64,000 bases of DNA from Rhodocyclaceae bacterium. Lineage in GTDB: Bacteria; Pseudomonadota; Gammaproteobacteria; Burkholderiales; Usitatibacteraceae. Location of the stretch: contig JADCJC010000014.1 of NCBI GenBank assembly GCA_020247395.1, forward strand, positions 62,001 through 126,000, given 5' to 3'. The translations under genes and the position numbers were made by a program. Shown here one piece after another: positions 19,700 to 26,586 of the stretch (the stretch's first letter is position 1; every line of letters begins with the position of its first letter). Under the pieces are notes generated by a model that saw only the letters and a program-made list of their open reading frames with translations, was not told the origin of the DNA and ran no database searches.

Positions 19700-20191
19700 G
19701 CGCAACCGTTCGCAAACTCGCGACAAGAGGCATAGAAGGCGCGATCGAATTTGACACGACCAACCGAGCGCCTTCCATACCGCCGGGGCGCTACGAGGCG
19801 ATTTACACGCATCACGAAACGATGTTCATTTTTCGATGCCCGAAAGTCTTTGTCTGGTTTCGGATCGTCAGTCCTGGCCCAGCGCACAACATCGCGGTTT
19901 ACCGCGCCTACCGCGTTCGGGCATTGACTACAAAGCAGGGGAAAAAATGGCGGATTCAAGGCAGTGCGAGGTTCGGACATCTTTCACGACCTCACCAGAA
20001 TCTTGGATGTGCGCATTCGCCCGGATCGCGCCAGCGCAACGGCACTTCGTGGCGTGGTGATTGGCGTAGAAGTTCGCACCGTTGTGACGGATTACCGCAA
20101 ACGGCCCCTGCGTGAATGGCAGCGGTACAGCGTGATCGACAAACTACTATTTGCCGAAACTGAAACCAAGCACTTAGCAGTTAGCAGTTAG
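19696..20191 (+). pseudogene. Island/phage-type hypothetical gene with a one-base frameshift in an A6 run
   Basis: The first frame gives a well-formed start (PPGRYEAIYTHHETMFIF, FRIVSPGPAHNIAVYRAYR) up to about 19945. Continuing one frame over gives GSDIFHDLTRILDVRIRPDR and RKRPLREWQRYSVIDKL, which read as the natural continuation. The switch sits at GGGGAAAAAATGG; removing one A restores a 164-residue protein. The total length of 496 bases (3n+1) agrees. I recognise it only as a type common in proteobacterial islands. It may be a true mutation, a homopolymer error or slippage. Confidence 0.55.
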
Positions 20192-20220
20192 CTGGTAGCA
20201 AGTACCTGTTAGCAGTTACC
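20174..20220. repeat. Short direct repeats TTAGCAG
   Basis: TTAGCAG occurs at 20174 and 20181 in tandem and again at 20209, with related GGTAGCAAG and TTACC steps between. They overlap the end of the frameshifted gene. 20223-20440 holds two GC-rich inverted repeats (GGGCC...GGCCC near 20328-20339; ACCGGGGGCT...GGCTCCCGGT near 20369-20393) and no clear gene. Confidence 0.55.
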
Positions 20221-20444
20221 TGCTTAAAACCGTGGGAAGCCGCGCCAATAAACGAGTTTCAGAGGGTAGTTGGCAACGCTGACTTGCAAACAATAAAGAT
20301 TGATCAAACCGAATCGGGCCTTGGATAAAGTAGTCGGCCCGTGTCATGGCAAGCTGAAAGACTGCGACCGGGGGCTGAGAGGCTCCCGGTTCCAAAACTT
20401 AATTCAGCCAAGACAGCCAACAACGGCAAACAGGAGAATCAGAA

Positions 20445-20606
20445 ATGGCAACAGCCCAACCGTTTCCGGAAACGAAGGCCGATGAGGCACCGCAAAGAAA
20501 AGAAAGCATGCGCACGAGGGCCTTGTTTAGTGGGCTGCCAATTCGGACGCTCGTCTATTTGCGAATTCAAGCGCGTCCCGCCACTCGCGAATTTGCTTCG
20601 CGCTGA
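20445..20606 (+). CDS. Short ORF, possibly the start of a truncated gene
   Basis: A 53-codon frame with a good AGGAGA ribosome binding site eight bases before its ATG. The first 30 residues (MATAQPFPETKADEAPQRKE, then SMRTRALFSGLP) look coding. The last 25 codons lie antisense to the gene at 20527-21009 and look unselected, so it may be the surviving 5' end of a gene cut by rearrangement. Confidence 0.3.
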   Translation: MATAQPFPETKADEAPQRKESMRTRALFSGLPIRTLVYLRIQARPATREFASR

Positions 20607-21009
20607 ATTCCTCAAGCATTCGCCGTAATTCAAGCGCCTCGATTTGATCCGCTTGCGCTCGCAAGTCATCCGCGACTCGCTGCGCTGGACTTGGTTTGGG
20701 GCCGGGCAACGACTCCATGAGCTTGTCGGTTTCAGCGGCAACTTGCCGCAATTGTGCGTTCATTTTCTGCTCGTTAATCCGTTCATCTCGAATACGCTGA
20801 ATTTCCTTCTCGATCGCGACGTTCAGGGCAACGACCTGTTGCTGCCAAAACTTCCTACCTTGAAGAAATTCCCTCGCCTGATTTTCGAGGCCAATGACTT
20901 GGCCGCGAGCGCCGACTGCAGGTTTTGGTGGCGCAGTGACCGCGAGATAGAACACGACCAGAAGGGAAGCAGCGGTGATCCAAATGGCGATTTTCACGCG
21001 AACGTTCAT
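20527..21009 (-). CDS. Hypothetical membrane-anchored coiled-coil protein
   Basis: A 160-residue protein with one N-terminal transmembrane helix (KIAIWITAASLLVVFYLAV) and a long charged helical region (about 40-150) rich in E, Q, R and A, predicted as coiled coil. The layout suggests a membrane-anchored structural or spanin-like protein, but there is no family match I can claim. It is the last of three adjacent minus-strand hypothetical genes. Confidence 0.55.
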   Translation of the reverse strand: MNVRVKIAIWITAASLLVVFYLAVTAPPKPAVGARGQVIGLENQAREFLQGRKFWQQQVVALNVAIEKEIQRIRDERINEQKMNAQLRQVAAETDKLMESLPGPKPSPAQRVADDLRAQADQIEALELRRMLEEFSAKQIREWRDALEFANRRASELAAH

Positions 21010-21017
21010 TGCACAAC

Positions 21018-21500
21018 CTATCCGGGCCGAAAGAAGGTGAGCGTAGAACGAAGCGGTTCCTCGATGCGCGGCTCAGCTAGTCGACGCGCACGCTCTATGC
21101 GCACCGCCCATGCGACTACCACTAGAATCTCATCCCCTAACCACTCTGGTGCTTCTCCAATTGCTGCAAGGCAGGCTGATCGCCAATGCGCGGGAAAATC
21201 CTTGAGGCGAGTATCAATCATGTCCTGCGAGAGAAGCTCGTCCTCTCCACAGCAGCGCTCGATAAGAAACATTAGGGGAATGCTGGAACAACAGAGGGAG
21301 TCCAGCCACCGTTCGATCAGTCCCCACTCGTCGTCATCTTCACATTCAAGATCTAGGAGACCGGCAGTAACAAGGTCATCCCAGAGGTCGTCCCAGCCGT
21401 CGATGGGATCAAGATCAGTAGGCGTCCAAGGACCGAGCTGCGGCGGATCGACGAGTTCGCCATTGAGGTAGCGGCGGCCGGATGAAAGTCTGTAGGTCAT
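21018..21500 (-). CDS. Acidic hypothetical protein
   Basis: A 160-residue protein with a strongly acidic, tryptophan-rich first half (DLDPIDGWDDLWDDLV, ECEDDDEWGLIERW) and a helical second half (LKDFPAHWRSACLAAIGEA). The composition resembles small immunity or anti-restriction-type acidic proteins, but this is only a resemblance. It lies eight bases upstream of the coiled-coil gene and is probably cotranscribed. Confidence 0.5.
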   Translation of the reverse strand: MTYRLSSGRRYLNGELVDPPQLGPWTPTDLDPIDGWDDLWDDLVTAGLLDLECEDDDEWGLIERWLDSLCCSSIPLMFLIERCCGEDELLSQDMIDTRLKDFPAHWRSACLAAIGEAPEWLGDEILVVVAWAVRIERARRLAEPRIEEPLRSTLTFFRPG

Positions 21501-21514
21501 AGCTCATCTCAATC

Positions 21515-22027
21515 CTAGGCGATCTTGCCGTCGGGGTCCGCCCTTGTTCCATAAACCGGCGGCGCGCGCTTTAACCCATGCCGTTGGGGGTTCGACGACG
21601 CATTTAGCGTCGGCAAGTAGCTAGCAGGTGAGATTTGTCCAACTCGCGGTTCGCCCCGTGAGATGTCCTCGACCGCAACACAGTGTCCGGCTTCAATATG
21701 CCGATTGAGGGTGGCGTCGTCACGGCATAGTTGGACGGTCCGTTGGCAAGTTTCGCAGAATCGCTCCCCCTCAACGTCGGTCGTCGCTAGGCTCTCCCAT
21801 GTGCGCGGACACTGGTAGCCGAACTCGCAGTTTTTGATGGTGAAAAATTTATGTTCCATGCCGCCCCCGCTTTTCTGAACGATACGCGTAGGTGCGCTAC
21901 CGCGCAAGACAAGCATGGACAAGTTTGGAAACACCTCGGCCTTAAAGGCGATTTTCGTCTCGCGAATATCTTCAAGAGCCCCGACTTTTATCAAGTCAAT
22001 TGAAGACGGGCGGTAGTTAGTGCACAT
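21515..22027 (-). CDS. Truncated SRAP-like N-terminus fused in frame to a cysteine-rich small protein
   Basis: The frame begins MCTNYRPSS and continues with FKAEVFPNLSMLVLRG, which match the N-terminus of SOS response-associated peptidases (SRAP/YedK), where Cys2 forms the DNA-protein crosslink at abasic sites. After about 55 residues the match stops. From MEHKFFTIKN (ATG at 21859, with GGGGGCGG before it) a different protein follows, with FCETCQRTVQLC and a GHCVAV motif. I think the real intact gene is 21515-21859 (about 114 residues) and the SRAP part is a remnant. The alternative is one chimeric protein. Confidence 0.5.
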   Translation of the reverse strand: MCTNYRPSSIDLIKVGALEDIRETKIAFKAEVFPNLSMLVLRGSAPTRIVQKSGGGMEHKFFTIKNCEFGYQCPRTWESLATTDVEGERFCETCQRTVQLCRDDATLNRHIEAGHCVAVEDISRGEPRVGQISPASYLPTLNASSNPQRHGLKRAPPVYGTRADPDGKIA

Positions 22028-22153
22028 TGCGCAATTTTGCACTAGCTGTTGCCGGTCGATCTAGCGTGCAACTCGACTCGCGTCAAATATGCAAGGTGCT
22101 CCTCTAGTCGAATGAAACCATTAGAACTAATGAAAAGGTGCACTTCATGACAC

Positions 22154-22927
22154 TTATAAAGAGATCTCTTCATAAAACTGCATCACGATGCTCTGCATGT
22201 CCGGCGGCAAATACGGCATCACATGCACCTCTAGCTCCTCAGGAACATCGAATAGCGCCTCGGCAATGCTTCCTGCTATGCAGGCGATCGTGTCTGAATC
22301 GCCACCGATAGATACGGCATTTCGAATCGCGTCTTCTGTGCTTTTCGCCCGCAGCGCGCACACAATCGCAGCTGGCACAGTAATGGCGGCCTCCACAGTT
22401 GGCGTCATCTGTCGCCTCCAATCCGCAACGGACTCCCAGAGTATGTAGCCGTACTGTACCGATAACTTTCGCTCAATTTCTCGCGATGAGTGACCTTGTT
22501 TAGCGAGAACGATTGCTGAGGTGACGGCACGAACCGCACGGATCGACTCCGGATGATTGTGGCTCACGACAGCGGTTTTTTCTGCAGTGTCGCAGGCGAG
22601 CTGCTCGTCGTGGGAGTACAAAAATCCGACAGGGCTGACTCTCATTGCTCCGCCATTTCCCCAACTGCCGTACGCGGGCATGCCCGGCGTAATCACCCAA
22701 CACCAAAACTGGGATCCGTATCCCCGATTCCCGTACCGATTTCCCCAATCGCGTAGAGATTCAGCAATGTCGCGATTGTTGAGTAGCGCATCTGCGATCG
22801 CGACAGTACAAATAGTGTCGTCTGTAAAAGAACAGCCTTCAGTGAAAAGTTCGAAGCGCTTCGACTTGGTATTCAATGGACCGTTGAACTGAGACCCAAT
22901 AATGTCACCTGCGATCGCACCTATCAT
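22154..22927 (-). CDS. ADP-ribosylglycohydrolase (DraG/ARH family)
   Basis: A 257-residue hydrolase with the family's metal and ADP-ribose motifs: MIGAIAGDIIGS at the N-terminus, SFTDDTIC, GNGGAMRVSP, and IGGDSDTIACIAGS near the C-terminus. The family uses two Mg/Mn ions to remove ADP-ribose from proteins or nucleic acids. The ATG at 22927 has an AGGAGAG site; an earlier ATG at 22954 does not fit. It is the first of several genes here linked to ADP-ribose or NAD chemistry. Confidence 0.88.
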   Translation of the reverse strand: MIGAIAGDIIGSQFNGPLNTKSKRFELFTEGCSFTDDTICTVAIADALLNNRDIAESLRDWGNRYGNRGYGSQFWCWVITPGMPAYGSWGNGGAMRVSPVGFLYSHDEQLACDTAEKTAVVSHNHPESIRAVRAVTSAIVLAKQGHSSREIERKLSVQYGYILWESVADWRRQMTPTVEAAITVPAAIVCALRAKSTEDAIRNAVSIGGDSDTIACIAGSIAEALFDVPEELEVHVMPYLPPDMQSIVMQFYEEISL

Positions 22928-23036
22928 TTGCTCTCCTTGTGTATACGCACACATGTGCGTTAATTCCAGAGCGCCATATCAAACAAAGTGTTGTCAATAC
23001 CCCACCAAATTCGACTTATCGATCAGATTACTTTGA

Positions 23037-23438
23037 TCAACTGAAATCATTAGGACGAAGGAATTCGCGCCAGTCCTCCGCAAAACTGCAGTTCCCGGGT
23101 GCGCCAGAAAACATCGGCGCAATTTGACGGTCTTCGAATCCGGCAATTCCACATCCGACCCTTGTAACGAAGAAGCGTTTGTTGGGGTTGGAACGTGCAT
23201 ACGTAATGAAGTCCGCGACGTGCTTGCGGATGTCCGCTAGCGCCATGCGGTCCATTTCGCGATTCAACGTTGGAATGGCATACGACTGTCCCGTTGGGCC
23301 TACACCCACGCCCACCTCAGCGCCAAAGTGGCGATATGCAGCGTATGCAGCGCCCCCGCCGTGATGGCCATTTAGGTTGCTGCCAAATACAAAAATGGCT
23401 TTGTCCGCTGGGCGGGACCCGTCTTCATGAAACTTCAT
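23037..23438 (-). CDS. Macrodomain-like protein (A1S_2505 family)
   Basis: A 133-residue protein with FVFGSNLNGHHGGGAA near the start, GPTGQSYAIPT in the middle and FFVTRVGCGIAGFEDRQIAP followed by FSGAPGNCSFAEDW. The G-rich loops and the VGCGIAG segment follow a macrodomain ADP-ribose pocket, and the pattern matches the phage-associated A1S_2505 family. GAGGAGAG precedes the ATG. It is transcribed toward the ADP-ribosylglycohydrolase and divergent from the NrtR-like gene, so the three may share the promoter region around 23502-23516. Confidence 0.75.
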   Translation of the reverse strand: MKFHEDGSRPADKAIFVFGSNLNGHHGGGAAYAAYRHFGAEVGVGVGPTGQSYAIPTLNREMDRMALADIRKHVADFITYARSNPNKRFFVTRVGCGIAGFEDRQIAPMFSGAPGNCSFAEDWREFLRPNDFS

Positions 23439-23501
23439 TGCTCTCCTCTATCGCGGGAATCTGCCAGAAAAAGGGGGCAGGGCATTGATATTTGTGCAAA
23501 A

Positions 23502-23516
23502 CAACTAAGATAGTTG
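23502..23516. promoter_or_regulatory. Palindromic operator candidate between divergent ADP-ribose/NAD genes
   Basis: CAACTA-AGA-TAGTTG is a perfect 6-bp palindrome with a 3-base spacer, lying between the macrodomain-like gene (minus) and the NrtR-like gene (plus). It is about 60 bases from either start, where an NrtR-type repressor would act on both promoters. Confidence 0.5.
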
Positions 23517-23576
23517 CATAATACCACGAACCGTGCTAAATTGCCGAGCATTCGAGTCAACAGCCTCAGCAAAATT

Positions 23577-24341
23577 ATGCCAACCCCCTCATCATCTTCG
23601 ACTAAAAACAGCTGTAACTCGCTCGATTTTGAGCGCCCATCGACGACTGTTGACGTAGTGATGTTTGCGGTCAGAGACGGACGCCTGCATGTATTGCTCG
23701 TGAAGCGGGCGGATACACCGGGAGAGCCGTTTCCCGGGCAATGGGCACTACCTGGTGGCTACATTGATGTGTTGAAAGATGAGGATTTGGAGGCCTGCGC
23801 GTTACGAAAGCTTAAAGAAAAGACCGGTGTTGTCAGCCCCTACCTAGAACAACTCGGCAGCTGGGGTAGCAAAACACGCGATCCGCGCGGCTGGCACAGC
23901 ACGCATGCGTACTTTGCGCTGTTGCCTACAGCAAGCGTCATTACCCCTGTGAGTGGTGCAAACGCATCAGAGGCGGACTGGATACCGATTGTCGGTAAAG
24001 GAGTTAGTCACAAACTAGCGTTCGACCACCAAACTATTTTGGAGGCTGCGGTTGCAAGACTTCGCAACAAAGTTGAGTACACGTCGTTGCCGGCTTTCTT
24101 ACTACCCGAGACGTTTACGCTTTCGGAGTTACAAACCGCGTTTGAAACGGTACTTGGCCGCGAGCTGGACAAGAGCTCATTCCGTAAACGAGTTGAAGAT
24201 GCAGAGCTCGTCGTCGCCCTGAAGAACAAGTTTCGTGAGGGCTCGAATCGACCTGCCCAGATCTACAAGCTACGCTCAAAAACTGCACCGGTGTTTTTTC
24301 CTCGTGCGATTGGTGATAGCAAGAGTCGTGCTGCCAAGTGA
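23577..24341 (+). CDS. NrtR-like Nudix-domain transcriptional regulator
   Basis: About 254 residues: an N-terminal Nudix domain (about 25-160) and a C-terminal winged helix (FTLSELQTAFETVLGRELDKS, then SSFRKRVEDAELV), the layout of NrtR, which controls NAD metabolism by sensing ADP-ribose. The Nudix box is degenerate: the usual R-E-x-x-E-E-x-G reads RKLKEKTG, so two catalytic glutamates are lysines. That favours a ligand-sensing regulator over a hydrolase. The start is uncertain; ATG 23577 is used, with a TTG at 23514 further up. Confidence 0.8.
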   Translation: MPTPSSSSTKNSCNSLDFERPSTTVDVVMFAVRDGRLHVLLVKRADTPGEPFPGQWALPGGYIDVLKDEDLEACALRKLKEKTGVVSPYLEQLGSWGSKTRDPRGWHSTHAYFALLPTASVITPVSGANASEADWIPIVGKGVSHKLAFDHQTILEAAVARLRNKVEYTSLPAFLLPETFTLSELQTAFETVLGRELDKSSFRKRVEDAELVVALKNKFREGSNRPAQIYKLRSKTAPVFFPRAIGDSKSRAAK

Positions 24342-24407
24342 GCCCGCTGAACCAAGGAGAAAAGGCGACTAGGTGTTCATTAAACGATACGCAGATGGAG
24401 AATGAAT

Positions 24408-24584
24408 ATGATGTGGGGAAGCATCTACAGAATGAAACCGATCAACGGAACAGCGGCAGCAGTCGCTAGAAAGCGTAAAAAATTGCGTGCGCCAAACGTT
24501 TCTCCGTATGCAGAGAGGAGAGCTGCCCGTGCAATTGAACGCGCGAGTTGGGTACGTGAAAACACTCGCCATGCAAAACGTTAA
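24408..24584 (+). CDS. Small very basic protein, uncertain
   Basis: A 58-codon frame with GGAGA about seven bases before the ATG. The product is rich in Arg, Lys and Ala (ARKRKKLRAP, ERRAARAIERASWVRENTRH), as in small nucleic-acid-binding proteins. No family is recognised, and it could be chance. Confidence 0.35.
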   Translation: MMWGSIYRMKPINGTAAAVARKRKKLRAPNVSPYAERRAARAIERASWVRENTRHAKR

Positions 24585-24615
24585 AGGCAATCTTGGAAGC
24601 GTAAATCTGAAAGTT

Positions 24616-24933
24616 ATGCCATTTCATGTCTACGTCATTCGACTAAAAGAGCAAGTGATGGAATCCGGTCGCTTTGCCAAAGCCAATCCCGACCGTAATC
24701 CCTTGAAACCTTGCGTCTACGTCGGGTCCACCGCATTGACGCCAGAAGAGAGATATCAAAAGCATCTCACCGCGAAGTCGGGCAGCCGCCTTGTAAAGCA
24801 GTGGCAAGAGGGTTTACATAAGCGTCTGACCGCAAATCAGCCCACCTTTGGGACGCGAAAAGAAGCCGAAGCCCATGAAGCAGCCTTAGCAGAGCGACTG
24901 AGAAAGAAAGGCTATGCGGTCTGGTCACGTTGA
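24616..24933 (+). CDS. GIY-YIG-like small protein
   Basis: About 105 residues starting MPFHVYVIRLKEQV and continuing KPCVYVGSTALTPEERYQKH. The VYVI...VYVGST spacing is that of the GIY-YIG nuclease core with its first Tyr replaced, and a trailing basic helix follows. The frame is open to 24487 but the upstream part lacks family character. GIY-YIG proteins cut or resolve DNA; activity here is not certain because the later catalytic Glu is hard to place. Confidence 0.6.
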   Translation: MPFHVYVIRLKEQVMESGRFAKANPDRNPLKPCVYVGSTALTPEERYQKHLTAKSGSRLVKQWQEGLHKRLTANQPTFGTRKEAEAHEAALAERLRKKGYAVWSR

Positions 24934-24977
24934 GCGCCCCACCTAGCCCAGCCTTTTGAAGATATGTCCTTATCAAG

Positions 24978-25394
24978 ATGTCAGAAATCGACCCAGCGCT
25001 GATTGAATGTTACCGTTCGACTCTATATCGCGTAAACGCGACGCCTGCGTTCACACTTCAAATCGGTGTTGAATCAAAGGAACTTCGAGAACTTCATCGA
25101 CTACATGGCGGGACAAGTGCATTCCTCACAGCGTGCAATCCATACAGCCAGCAATTAAGCGAAGCAGAAAACATTGCCCGACAAGAAAATCTTCGGGCGG
25201 ACCTTGTGGCGGAAGGTTGCGTTGTGATCGATGGCGTCGGGCAACATCCATCGAACGGATGGCCTGGCGAACCTAGCTTTCTAGCCTTAAATATCAGCTT
25301 CAGTCTAGCCAGGGCGCTCGGAAAGAAATACGAGCAAAACGCAATTCTTCTAAATCTTGCTGCAGGTAAACCGGAGCTCGTGCTACTTAGATGA
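24978..25394 (+). CDS. DUF3293 domain-containing protein
   Basis: A 138-residue protein matching the DUF3293 pattern: FLTACNPYSQQLSEAEN, a GVGQHPSNGWPGEPSFL segment, then LGKKYEQNAIL and GKPELVLL at the end. The family is small and of unknown function. It lies 44 bases after the GIY-YIG-like gene and could share its transcript. Confidence 0.8.
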   Translation: MSEIDPALIECYRSTLYRVNATPAFTLQIGVESKELRELHRLHGGTSAFLTACNPYSQQLSEAENIARQENLRADLVAEGCVVIDGVGQHPSNGWPGEPSFLALNISFSLARALGKKYEQNAILLNLAAGKPELVLLR

Positions 25395-25585
25395 GTCGCT
25401 AACCACTTGAATCCAAGTTTTAAACGGGGGAGTTGTTCCAGATTGCCAGCCCGGACATGGTGTCGAACCTGGCTAAAAGGAGAGTAGGCAATGAACGAGG
25501 AAATCCAGGTAAGTAATATCTCGCACGTTAGCAATTTTGCTTGTTCCGACTTCCACCCTGAGATGTGCGTGAAAGGGGGTAGCCA

Positions 25586-26017
25586 ATGACTTGCAGAAAA
25601 GGAGATCTTGCGATCGTGATTCACGCTAAACATGAATCGAACCTTGGCGCGGTCGTTCGGGTGCTCGACGTGGATGACGGTGGGGGTGACATTGTGTTTA
25701 AGAATGAGCCACTTGTTTGGCACGTCTCAAGCCCCTTCTTAATGACGTGGTCAAAAGACGGCCGTTTGTTTCAACGAAAGATAGGGCCAGTACCCGATTG
25801 GAAGCTGCAACCCATTCGCGGTTGCGACAATTCGGAACACGCCAGTGGGAAGTGTTCGCATTGTCAGAACGCTCAATGGGAGAAGCAGCGCGAACAAATC
25901 GTCGCCAACATGGGACAAACAGAGGTGCGCGAGATGGATAAATACGGACTCACTGTTTCTGAATTCGTTGAGTTAGTCGAAATGGGTATGTTGCGCCACC
26001 CAAAGGCGGGAAAATGA
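25586..26017 (+). CDS. Hypothetical protein with a CxxC pair
   Basis: A 143-residue protein. The first 75 residues look like a small beta-barrel (KGDLAIVIHAKHESNLGAVV, LVWHVSSPFLM), of the kind found in phage proteins that describe requisite permits (SH3-like). A CSHCQNAQ motif in the middle could bind a metal or sit in a redox site. GGGGGT lies upstream of the ATG. Its stop overlaps the next start (ATGA). Function unknown; 25395-25585 holds no other gene. Confidence 0.55.
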   Translation: MTCRKGDLAIVIHAKHESNLGAVVRVLDVDDGGGDIVFKNEPLVWHVSSPFLMTWSKDGRLFQRKIGPVPDWKLQPIRGCDNSEHASGKCSHCQNAQWEKQREQIVANMGQTEVREMDKYGLTVSEFVELVEMGMLRHPKAGK

Positions 26018-26466
26018 CCACAAAACTTCTGTTTCGTACTAGCCCATTCAACGGCGGCCTCGTTTTCGCGACAGTAGATCGCGCCAGGTTTGTCTCAAAA
26101 CTTCATGCCGCGATCAGCTCGTCTAAGACATGGGGTGAGTTCAGAGCTGCAATGCCCGCCGAAGAGTATTCGTCAATACTGGCCGATGCGTTTGATGAGG
26201 TGGGCGAAAGACGGCCAACGAGCTCCTCGCTCTTTTTATCTGAACAAGTGCCGGGCGTTTCTGACGGTGACTATCCGCCTTGGCTTCAGGCCGAGATGGA
26301 GACAGTCTTGCCATTAGATATTCTCGAGCGCTTCGGCGAGCGGAAGAGCACGTACTTGAACGGCGACTATTGGTTCATTCCTTCAGAGAACAAAGATGCG
26401 GTCGTCGAAGCACTCGCTGGGATGGGAATATGGGCTGAGGAGGCGATCGATCTCGAATTTCACTAA
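26014..26466 (+). CDS. Hypothetical protein, coupled to the preceding gene
   Basis: A 150-residue acidic protein beginning MTTKLLFRTSPFNGG. Its ATG overlaps the preceding stop by four bases, indicating translational coupling and possibly a complex. The second half is acidic with aromatic residues (YPPWLQAEMETVLP, GDYWFIPSENKDA). I recognise no family. A perfect 12-bp hairpin follows its stop. Confidence 0.55.
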   Translation: MTTKLLFRTSPFNGGLVFATVDRARFVSKLHAAISSSKTWGEFRAAMPAEEYSSILADAFDEVGERRPTSSSLFLSEQVPGVSDGDYPPWLQAEMETVLPLDILERFGERKSTYLNGDYWFIPSENKDAVVEALAGMGIWAEEAIDLEFH

Positions 26467-26476
26467 CCATCGAGAC

Positions 26477-26505
26477 GAGAGGGAGAAAGGCAATTTCTCC
26501 CTCTC
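26477..26505. terminator. Perfect 12-bp hairpin after the coupled gene pair
   Basis: GAGAGGGAGAAA and TTTCTCCCTCTC enclose GGCAA 10 bases past the stop at 26466. No T tract follows on either strand, so it is either an inefficient terminator or an RNA-stabilising stem at the end of the transcript. Confidence 0.55.
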
Positions 26506-26586
26506 AACGCTAGACCCATCATCTATGCCGCCAGCGATCTACCAATCTAGGCAATTCCACTGCGATCTTTTACACCGTAGGCTAAT

